64,000 nt of DNA. Origin: Pichia kudriavzevii (lineage: Eukaryota; Ascomycota; Pichiomycetes; Pichiales; Pichiaceae). The position numbers and the translations under genes were made by a program. Below the pieces are notes generated by a model, which was not told where the DNA came from, searched no databases, and saw only the letters and a list, made by a program, of their open reading frames with translations. The DNA lies in NCBI RefSeq assembly GCF_003054445.1, contig NC_042509.1, forward strand, positions 124,001 to 188,000, written 5' to 3'. Shown in pieces: positions 56,321-64,000 of this stretch; position 1 is the stretch's first letter; every line of letters begins with the position of its first letter.

Positions 56321-59176
56321 ATGTCTCAAGAGGTTTTCAATGAGGGTCCCACAACGTCTCAACATATCGAGTCTCGAGACGATTCCCACTTCCAATCAAC
56401 CACATTCAAACTGAAGAGAACTAGGTCGATGGGACTGTTGGACAACTTCATAACCCCTCAAAGTTCAACTCCGTGTGGTGGCAATTCAAGTCGTTCTCGT
56501 GATGAAATTGACCATGCTTGCAACCCCACCCAGAGAAGCATCCCCAACTCGAAATTGACTAGCGGATCGTTCATACCGCAGGAATCCCTCAACAAGTTGA
56601 ACCTACAAAAAGATGCAGCTCCCATTCATGTTAGGTACAGGCCGATTTCTCTTCCCTCTCAGCCTTCTTCTTTAACTAATAATGCCAACACTTCTTGCTC
56701 TCATTACATGAACCGGAATTTAAAGGTAAATTCCCCACAGAGCTTCCAAAGTGACGATTTCTCAGATGATTACAACAACTCCGAGGACTCGGTCTCCTCC
56801 CAATCATCTGTATCTCTAATACCGAAACATCAACTCAAAAGAAAACAGCAACAACAACAACAACAACAACAACAACAGCAACAGCAACACCAGCAACACC
56901 AGGACCGATATCGTTCAGATAATGAGAAGAACAAAAATTCAGATGATTATGATGATCATCTCCATCATCATCAAGACTTGACTAACCTATTGCATGACGA
57001 TATAGATGTCAAAGACGCTCCAGACAAACATGTCGATTACTTGACTCATAAATGGGCAGAAGACGAGATCTCCAAATCTTGGAAGTACGTCACCTTAAGA
57101 AGGAGCGCTGTTGCAGATTCCGCCAGGTTGGAGAATGCGTCCTGGAGAACATGGGCCCAAACTCGTTCCAACCTTAAAACCATCTCGCCAGAAGAATTGA
57201 ACTGGTCAAAGGACACGGACGTCACATGGTTATACGGTCCGGTGATTGAGTCTCAATCTATCAAATTGAATAGAAATCACCAAAATGGTTCCGGCAACTC
57301 TTTAAATTTTGACAATACGAATCATAGCTCAAATACAGATTCATATCACTCTGAAATGACTAATGCTGGACATACAAATCATAATAATGATGACAAGACT
57401 AACAAAGTTAACAACAATAGTAGTAGGAGTAGTAGTAGTAGTTGTGATAATAATACAGAAACTGATACTATTAGGAGTAGTCATGGTGGTAGTGGGTTTA
57501 AGAATACTGATAATAACGCCAATATACCTGGAAATGAAAATTACTCTTTACTAAGCAATAATAATAATAACGAAACAAATTCAAATCCAAACCCTAGCGG
57601 TGAACATTTAAAATCAATTTTAAAGAAAAAATCAAAAGTGGAAAAGATGATTGGTGGTTCAAGTTATTCAAGGTTGCAGCATTTATTGGAAAACCGTGAA
57701 CGTAAGAATTCAAGCGATGATTATTATTCTTCGCCGAATCTCGAGCCAACAACACCAATCTACAATCAAAAGTGCAGTCCAATTGACTCAACATCCAACT
57801 TGTCTAATAACTTATCGTTCAATTTCTCAAACTCAAACTCAAACTCCACTATAACTTCAAACAAAGTTTTACCAATGAAAATCAAATCATCGTTAAAGAA
57901 CTCCTTGTTGAACATAAAGGAGAAGAATGACTCAAATCAATCAATTGGAAAGAAGGAGAAACACATACATTTCAATTTGCGTGTTGATCAATGTATCGCT
58001 TTAGAGAATGGAGATGATTCAGGCGTCGAAGATTTGGATAATGACAAAATTCCCTCAATTTCTAAGTATATGGATAACGAATATGAAAGTACAAAAAGCT
58101 ATGAGTCGGATAATGATGATAGTGATGGAGATGACGAACATGATGATAATGATAACGGCAATTACGACAACGACAATGAGGACGACGAATATGACTACGA
58201 CGATGACGATGATGAAGGATTCGTCCTCAAGCCAACATTGCATTCCTTCTCTGGAACAGGTGACATGACCACCATTGCTCCATTGCCCTCAACGGTACTA
58301 AAATTTGCAAGTGATGACGAAATGACAGAACCTGTAAGACATTCAAGTTCACAGGATAGATTATTCACAACTAGCCATAATACGAAAACTAATAGAGGTT
58401 ACGATTATTATTATGACTACAATACAGTTTATAGTAACAACTCAAACCCTCTTGTTTATTCTACCCCGAATGCAGATGTTGAAATGGTGGATGTTCCGAA
58501 AGATTTTCAGCTGGGTGCAGAGCCAGAATTTTCTCAGTCTGTTTCTCCATCAACGTCAACAACGGTAAACAATTCACCAGATCAACAGATGTATGATGTC
58601 CCATTAGCGTTGCAGCAAACACGATCAGATAGCTCAAGTTATGATAACTCTTCATTCCCAAATAGTGATAGCGATGGTTACTTCTACTATGATTATGATA
58701 GGTTCAATGAAGGTTTGTCTTTGAAGAGAAGTGCCAGTATTGGATCACACCATGGCTCCTCACAGTCTGTATCATCAATCAAGGTTGGGCTAAGTGGATT
58801 GGATTTGACAAGTACAGGGTTGCGTGCATCCACAGGTTTAGGCTCTAAGCCGCAATTGTGCCAAATGGCTGGACTTCAAACAAGCCAATCAAATTTGCAC
58901 TCGAAAGAGTCAGGTTCTTCTTTTGGCGAAAATCAAGCACCGAAGGACATGAAGAGAAAATTCATTTTTGATGATTCCGAAGACAGTTTTTCTGACAATA
59001 ACCGTATGGATGTTGATGAGATCGTTAGTGCTGTGAAGTCTAACTCCTCAATTGGTAGTTTGGCGGACATTAATCGTCAATTCTCGGGCTTGACCAGGAG
59101 GAACTTTGGTCTGAACAATCAAGCTAAATCAGGATTTAGCTTTGGTAGTGATTCAGATAGTGAATCTTCGCAATAA
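56321..59176 (+). CDS. REG1: Reg1-type regulatory subunit of protein phosphatase 1 (Glc7)
   Basis: 951 residues from ATG 56321. Reg1 directs Glc7 to Snf1 and Mig1/Hxk2 in glucose repression. The N-terminal conserved region lies at about 235-310: YLTHKWAEDEISKSWKYVTLRR, RLENASWRTWAQTRSNLKTISPEELNWSKDTDVTWLYGP. The PP1-docking motif is KHIHFN at about 547, followed by LRVDQCIALENGD as in S. cerevisiae KRHIHF-type sites. The rest is disordered: a Gln run of about 17 residues near 178, Asn-rich tracts, and an Asp-rich block (about 600-630, DYDDDDDEGFVLKP). Near the end ARRNFGLNNQ and SDSDSESSQ. REG2 is much shorter, so REG1 is favoured. Confidence 0.92.
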   Translation: MSQEVFNEGPTTSQHIESRDDSHFQSTTFKLKRTRSMGLLDNFITPQSSTPCGGNSSRSRDEIDHACNPTQRSIPNSKLTSGSFIPQESLNKLNLQKDAAPIHVRYRPISLPSQPSSLTNNANTSCSHYMNRNLKVNSPQSFQSDDFSDDYNNSEDSVSSQSSVSLIPKHQLKRKQQQQQQQQQQQQQQHQQHQDRYRSDNEKNKNSDDYDDHLHHHQDLTNLLHDDIDVKDAPDKHVDYLTHKWAEDEISKSWKYVTLRRSAVADSARLENASWRTWAQTRSNLKTISPEELNWSKDTDVTWLYGPVIESQSIKLNRNHQNGSGNSLNFDNTNHSSNTDSYHSEMTNAGHTNHNNDDKTNKVNNNSSRSSSSSCDNNTETDTIRSSHGGSGFKNTDNNANIPGNENYSLLSNNNNNETNSNPNPSGEHLKSILKKKSKVEKMIGGSSYSRLQHLLENRERKNSSDDYYSSPNLEPTTPIYNQKCSPIDSTSNLSNNLSFNFSNSNSNSTITSNKVLPMKIKSSLKNSLLNIKEKNDSNQSIGKKEKHIHFNLRVDQCIALENGDDSGVEDLDNDKIPSISKYMDNEYESTKSYESDNDDSDGDDEHDDNDNGNYDNDNEDDEYDYDDDDDEGFVLKPTLHSFSGTGDMTTIAPLPSTVLKFASDDEMTEPVRHSSSQDRLFTTSHNTKTNRGYDYYYDYNTVYSNNSNPLVYSTPNADVEMVDVPKDFQLGAEPEFSQSVSPSTSTTVNNSPDQQMYDVPLALQQTRSDSSSYDNSSFPNSDSDGYFYYDYDRFNEGLSLKRSASIGSHHGSSQSVSSIKVGLSGLDLTSTGLRASTGLGSKPQLCQMAGLQTSQSNLHSKESGSSFGENQAPKDMKRKFIFDDSEDSFSDNNRMDVDEIVSAVKSNSSIGSLADINRQFSGLTRRNFGLNNQAKSGFSFGSDSDSESSQ
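56847..56898. repeat. CAA/CAG repeat coding for polyglutamine in REG1
   Basis: Seventeen or so glutamine codons, mainly CAA with interspersed CAG, interrupted late by CAC. Confidence 0.9.
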
Positions 59177-59733
59177 AGAGAGATGTCGAAGAAAAGAATC
59201 ATGTATGTATTTATTTTTTAAGAAAATTATGTGTATACGAAAACTAAAAGAAGATCAAACGAAAAAAAATGTAAAGTTGAGTTCCTCCTCACGATGATAA
59301 CATGGATAAGATGTCTTTCTTTCCCGCGTGACAAAAGATATATGGGTGCATATGTCTTAAAGAACAGCACATATGATGAAATAAGGAGCAAACACGATGA
59401 GAGATGCAGTAACAAACACGTGCACTGCATCGATATCTTTGTTTTATTTTGTTTTTCTCCTTATTGTTCCACTCTTTTCTTCCAACGGCATGACTATAAA
59501 CAAATACCACAAGGAGGAAACAAGCATCAATTAACACATCAAAAAAAAAACAGATACTTGAAAAAAAAATAGCCGGTGTTACTCAGTACCATCTTGAGTG
59601 AGCTTTCTACCTTCTCTCTTTAAAGATCACACTTAAACACGTCCCCACAATTGGACATGCCACTACGCAGTTCCTAATAAAAGCATAATAATAGGTTCTT
59701 CCTCTGCATCAACCAGAGAGAAACAAAATTCAG
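59177..59733. other. convergent 3' region of REG1 and AYR1
   Basis: No gene seen; A-rich tracts at 59260 and 59540-59570. Confidence 0.6.
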
Positions 59734-60600
59734 CTAGTCACTCTTTAGATGACGAAGTTCTCTCCAAACACTGTGCAAATGAAACTTCACCCTGAAAATA
59801 GCCAATATTAGCCATCTAGGAACAATAGCTACAATTCTTGGCAACGATCTCCATGTACCCAAGTAGACGTCAACAGTTGATCTCCAGCCCTTCTCAATCG
59901 CATCAACCGCCTGCTTGGCATAGACATCAGCCGGTAACGGATTGTTACGCTCGGCAAACTTCTGTCTTTCCTCAAAGGCCACTCTCATTGATTCAATGTT
60001 GTAAATACTATCTTCAGGCAATGGTCGCTTGTCGGCAATATTTGTCTTCACCCCGCCGGTGATAAAATGCTTGACCTTCACATCAAAAGGTTCCAATTCA
60101 AATGCTAAAATTGACGCATACTGACCAATTGCTGCCTTGGAAGCGCCATATACTGATCCCCAAGGGAACGGACAATATCCCGCTGCAGATCCCGTAAATG
60201 CAATTGTACCCTTTCTGGCAATAACCAAACGTGAAAACGCATGTGTCATGCGTACATGTCCTGCAATATTAACTTCCAAACACTGAACTAGTGCCTGGTC
60301 AGGCACGTCGATTGCTGGGAACGTACAAGAGGAGCCAGCATTGTTATACAAAACGTCGAGACCGTCGAGTTTCCGTTCCTCAAGTTGGAATTTCACAAAT
60401 TCATATCCTCGGTTGATTGAATCAAGGGATGAAATGTCCAGCGTAAATGGAATGATGTTTTCTGGGTACTTGGACGCTAGCTCTTGCAATGGCCCAATAG
60501 ATCGTGCACATGCGAAAACCAGATAACCACGTTTTGCAAATTCAAGCGCCAATTGATACCCAATCCCTGACGAACAACCAGTAATTAATACAGTCTTCAT
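59734..60600 (-). CDS. AYR1: 1-acyldihydroxyacetone-phosphate reductase, short-chain dehydrogenase
   Basis: 288 residues from ATG 60600 (MKTVLITGCSSGIGYQLALE). Ayr1 reduces 1-acyl-DHAP to lysophosphatidic acid with NADPH in lipid droplets and ER. Classical SDR: TGCSSGIG at 7-14, ACARS after the second strand (Arg for NADPH preference), NNAGSSC at 86-92, catalytic Ser138, Tyr151 and Lys155 in SVYGASKAAIGQY. The middle DKRPLPEDSIYNIESMR matches S. cerevisiae Ayr1 (DKRPLPETSIYNF). A hydrophobic hairpin at the end (PRIVAIVPRWLILAIFRVKF) likely anchors it to droplets. Confidence 0.94.
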   Translation of the reverse strand: MKTVLITGCSSGIGYQLALEFAKRGYLVFACARSIGPLQELASKYPENIIPFTLDISSLDSINRGYEFVKFQLEERKLDGLDVLYNNAGSSCTFPAIDVPDQALVQCLEVNIAGHVRMTHAFSRLVIARKGTIAFTGSAAGYCPFPWGSVYGASKAAIGQYASILAFELEPFDVKVKHFITGGVKTNIADKRPLPEDSIYNIESMRVAFEERQKFAERNNPLPADVYAKQAVDAIEKGWRSTVDVYLGTWRSLPRIVAIVPRWLILAIFRVKFHLHSVWRELRHLKSD

Positions 60601-60981
60601 ACCTCCTTGCGCTTAGATACAAGACGAGCTTCTTGTCGATACTTTTACTAATTGTTGCCCCAAAAAAAGCTAATACACCTGTTAGCATCACATGTCAGAA
60701 CATCAAGAAATTATTTGCAAAAGATCGCGAGATTCTCTAAGTAGTGGTAAATACATGCAGCGATTTTCATTGTGAGAGCAGATCAGTCTAGCCAGACAAG
60801 TAGTAAAGGGAGTAGTTGAAGAGTTTCCATTTTGTAGGTGACCTCATCGAAGGGATCTTCAGGGTCATACCCATTGCAATTCAGCCTCTACCGTATATGT
60901 AGGAATAGGAAGACACTAAAGACTTAGTGTTCACAATGAACAACGTGAAACTAGAAGATAGCAATATTATTATGAAAAATA
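60601..60981. other. AYR1 promoter region
   Basis: No gene seen. Confidence 0.5.
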
Positions 60982-61458
60982 TCACGGAGCAGTTAATAAG
61001 CTGAAGAATAGACATAATCCAGGTAGGCTCTGTAACGTAGAGAAGAGTGGAATCCACGAGAGTAAAGAGAGTACACGGACGTGCCTTGGAAATAGCAGTC
61101 TCAATACAACGACCAAGGCAAACGAGCTGTTGAGGAGATGCTGATGAGGAACTTCAATGATGAAAAGCCAAGAGTTCAAGATACAGATTGCTAAGAACAT
61201 TACCAGTTTGGCAAAAACAGTTACCGTGTTTCCTAAGTCAACAGATTTGTAAATGAAAGGAACGGTAACATGTAAAGAGAAAGAGTCATCCAGCACTTCA
61301 GGAGACGGAGTGAACCCCCAAAAACCACGTTTCAAGACTCTAATACCGTCTTGTGTACGTGTTAAAGCATCTGAAGTTTTGTTTCTTATGCTTTTTTTTT
61401 TGATCACCATTTGCTGTGAGGTAGAGAGCCAAATCCTGGAGGTCTTCGAAGATATCAT
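60982..61458 (-). CDS. small hydrophobic protein, unrecognised and doubtful
   Basis: 158 residues if ATG 61458 is used (MISSKTSRIWLSTSQQMVIK); the frame is open about 30 codons further upstream without ATG. Two hydrophobic stretches (LGNTVTVFAKLVMFLAICILNSW and LLNSSFALVVVLRLLFP...SLLSWIPLF) suggest a membrane protein. No similarity recognised. Composition is unlike the well-expressed genes nearby and it borders a decayed region, so it could be a relic or chance frame. Confidence 0.3.
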   Translation of the reverse strand: MISSKTSRIWLSTSQQMVIKKKSIRNKTSDALTRTQDGIRVLKRGFWGFTPSPEVLDDSFSLHVTVPFIYKSVDLGNTVTVFAKLVMFLAICILNSWLFIIEVPHQHLLNSSFALVVVLRLLFPRHVRVLSLLSWIPLFSTLQSLPGLCLFFSLLTAP

Positions 61459-64000
61459 TGGTAAAGTATTATCGACTATATATAGGTAGTAACTTTGGTA
61501 ACATGAAATTACGTAATTGAGACCATCGATTGCTGATAGGGCCAATAAGAAATTTGCCAGGACGAATAACTAAGTCTCGTGCAGATAATCCTACCATAAT
61601 GAAAGATAGCCAAAATGATATTTGGAGAAAATAAAGTCACACAACCAATTAATTCTGTTTCAAGTTGAAAAATTCCACTGAATACATCAAAAACCCCCCA
61701 AAGATATTAGTTGCAAAACTAGGATTCCTGGCAAGAGACAAGAGCAAAAATATGGCTACTATTTTCCTTCGAAGCATTTATAGATTCGTTGATGGGTTTT
61801 TCTAGAGCATCTATTTCAACTACATTTAAACTTTGTGTAGCCATATCTTTGACCTAGAACTTCTTCCAATGTAAAACCACGTGATTCCAAGAGTCACCTA
61901 CAAATCACTTACCAGATCACATCTTAATGTTATTCTCGTGTGTTCTATTTTTTGTATTCTATGCAACTTACCCGAATCAAGTTCCTCTTTCAACTTGTCA
62001 AATTACTCTGTATGATCCCCGATGTTGATATCACCCTCTTCGTGTTTGTCGTTAATCATTGTTAATGTTAAGTCTTCACCTTATTATGTTGTTTATACAT
62101 ATTCGTGATTGGCCTTCTTCCTTCAGGATGAATCACATCTATACATGATGAACAGTTTTCAGTCTCAGTTTTTGTAGCAATGAGATTTCTTCCTAACAGT
62201 ATGAGTTCATGGATATAGTATCATTTCATACACACCACCCCGCAATCAATGGTATTGTGAAGTGTTGTCAATAATTTGGGAACATTTCTCTCAAACAAGT
62301 CTAAGCAGTACCTGAGATGGTCTTTTGTATGCTTCAGCTACATAGATCGACATTCCAAGTTCCTTAATGTCACAGTTTCCATCAGCAAAGAATTGATTCA
62401 TAAGTGCACAGCCTTGTGCCAAATAATCTGTTCTTTTGCAAATATCTCTACTACAGGTTCTTCCATAAACATAACGGTGGTTCTCTTCATCGATATAAAA
62501 CCAGATTTATTACCTAAAAGGCACAAATCAGAGGAGGAAGTTAACTCTTGATATCTGTTTCCATAATAAACTATACCATGCTGCTTTATAACGATTACAG
62601 ATCCATGGATTTGACGCTAAAGTTTTACGTATTGGCATCGGCTAAAGTGATCTGTGATGAGTTATAACTTAGTGAGGGTATACGTATTGCCATATGTTTC
62701 CTCATTTAGTCTATCTTTTCGTAAAACTAAAAGAGCACTATATGCACCGTCTTGTTTCTATGTTAGCACACCCGTCGTTTTCACATCTTCTTAAATCAGT
62801 TATGGTCACGATTTCCGTAATTTTCAGCTCCCAGATACCATGAACGCATAGGATTATGTATTCTTTTACGATAGCGTCAATCTAATGTTGTCTTTCAGCG
62901 ACTTCCAAAACAAGTACTATATTGCCAGCATGTTTGTCCATTGATTCCAGCAGTAATTTCATATTTCCAGCCACCCCATTTTGGATATCTTTAGGTTGAG
63001 TGTCCAATATATTGAGTTTGGTTTTGAAAGATTAGTTTTCACCAATTAGGTGTATGTCAATTTTATAAATAATCCTTAACAGGACATCCTATTCGTCTTT
63101 AACAGCTAACTGATATAATGATAGAAATTGTCGCTTAGATCCTTATTTCTGCGAATTGCTTACTTCTCTGTTTCAAACTTTGTAGTATTGCTATCAATAT
63201 TTGTGATAGTCAATAATAATTGTTTTTCTGTCTCCTCTCTTCGTTTATGCGGACTTTTCAACACGTCGTATACTTCTTTCAGTTTAGCGGTTGCTATGTC
63301 ACCTTAATCTAGCCTTTGTTGTATAATACCTTGTAACTCCCGAGTTTATACGGTTGTGCCTGCTAAGTAAATTTCAGCAATATGTTTCAATAACTGATTG
63401 ATAGCCATCCCCTGAAAATTCGGGGACGGTACTGTATTCTTCCTCGGAGTAGGCCGTTCCTCATTTCATGATTTCACCTAAGTGTTGATGATAGTCACTA
63501 ATTTGTGGTGTTTTTGCTTCAAGTGATCTCTGGGCTGCATTCATGTTGAAATCTCTTGGACTAGCAAGTGAGTTTTTGTACGCAAACTCTAGTTGCTACG
63601 GTGATATGGATGGGCTTTTGTTTAAGGTGATGTTTAAAAAACCAGGCTTCTCTGTTTCTGATACATGTTGATTTAAAACAGATTGTTCCGATTGAAGTCT
63701 TAATATAACGTTAAAGAGAACATTATATCCAGTTAAACACATCTTGAACACAACTTGAATATTTTAATCATTATTCAACAATTGTGAAAAAAAAAGAAAG
63801 TAATCATAATATCTTCATTTTCATCAAGATTAAAGTCCTTTTTCTCATAGAATTATAGTTTATAATACAATTATATAAAGTATGTTCTTTTAGCCACTGT
63901 ATAAGGAACCGAGCCAAAGTAAGATAATTTAGCATATGCAACATCGTTCCAAATTTGGTTAAATCCCGAACATGGTTGAGTAGGTTAAAGTCTTTCTTGG
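61459..64000. other. gene-poor, AT-rich end of the window
   Basis: No intact gene. On the minus strand several short stretches look like remnants of coding sequence (listed separately). Confidence 0.5.
61950..63650 (-). pseudogene. decayed coding locus of unknown origin (possible old retroelement or host gene relic)
   Basis: Four patches on the minus strand have protein-like composition in one order: about 63640-63390 (contains RDFNMNAAQRSLEAKTPQIS), 63297-63160 (contains KLKEVYDVLKSPHKRREE), 63020-62880 (contains QPKDIQNGVAGNMKLLLES) and 62535-62405 (contains SSSDLCLLGNKSGF). More than ten breaks would separate them, so it is old and not functional. I cannot identify the family. A Ty1/copia-like fossil was considered and is not supported by a recognisable domain or by terminal repeats inside the window; a decayed host gene fits equally well. 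Confidence 0.3.

Noticed and set aside
61950-63650. Ty1/copia-like or small-GTPase-like reading of the decayed patches
   Set aside because: Only scattered similarity, wrong spacing of motifs, no terminal repeats in the window; kept as unidentified relic.

Overview
The window is nuclear DNA of a budding yeast (Saccharomycotina). Nearly every long open frame has a clear yeast counterpart, genes are compact with short intergenic regions, and introns are rare with TACTAAC branch points. A CTG codon falls at a leucine conserved in Anp1 and another at a leucine in a PPH3-like start, so the genome does not look like a CUG-Ser species. I infer a Pichiaceae-type yeast such as Pichia kudriavzevii or a relative, but no marker gene here settles the species.

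Layout. 0-10 kb: the first codons of a PPP-family phosphatase at the edge, a proline-rich SH3-ligand-like protein, spliced ANP1 (Golgi mannan polymerase), a membrane-anchored FN3/coiled-coil protein, GLY1 (threonine aldolase), then about 2.5 kb without a confident gene. 10-22 kb: MIC10, MIR1, spliced YRA1, a coiled-coil protein, RIX7, a small membrane protein, CDC4 and a PITH-domain protein. 22-33.7 kb: a DNAJC9-like co-chaperone, MAP1, RRP7, STE50, a KEN-box protein, MRPL33, an RCK2-type kinase and YFH7. 34-47 kb: UTP18, COA3, an acidic protein, an FMO-type monooxygenase, a 2.5 kb AT-rich gap, HIT1, an SMP-30 protein, TRAPPC11 and FPR1 with a second mitochondrial-looking start. 47-61 kb: SNU13, VMA3, GEF1, RIP1, a small basic protein, a SUN-family cell wall protein with a probable 5'-UTR intron, REG1 and AYR1. 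The last 2.5 kb has no intact gene and seems to hold decayed coding sequence on the minus strand.

The genes are unrelated housekeeping functions, as expected for a yeast chromosome. Themes that recur by chance are mitochondria (MIC10, MIR1, MRPL33, COA3, RIP1), ribosome and snoRNP assembly (RIX7, RRP7, UTP18, HIT1, SNU13), secretion and cell wall (ANP1, TRAPPC11, GEF1, VMA3, SUN) and signalling (CDC4, STE50, RCK2, REG1).

I found no tRNA, rRNA, CRISPR array or intact mobile element, and no convincing new multi-gene system. The most interesting signals are unannotated splicing (ANP1, YRA1, SUN 5'-UTR), the alternative start of FPR1, the AT-rich gap at 39-41 kb with a promoter-like start but no gene, and several unrecognised small proteins. 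Starts were placed at ATG codons; several open frames continue upstream of the ATG without another one.
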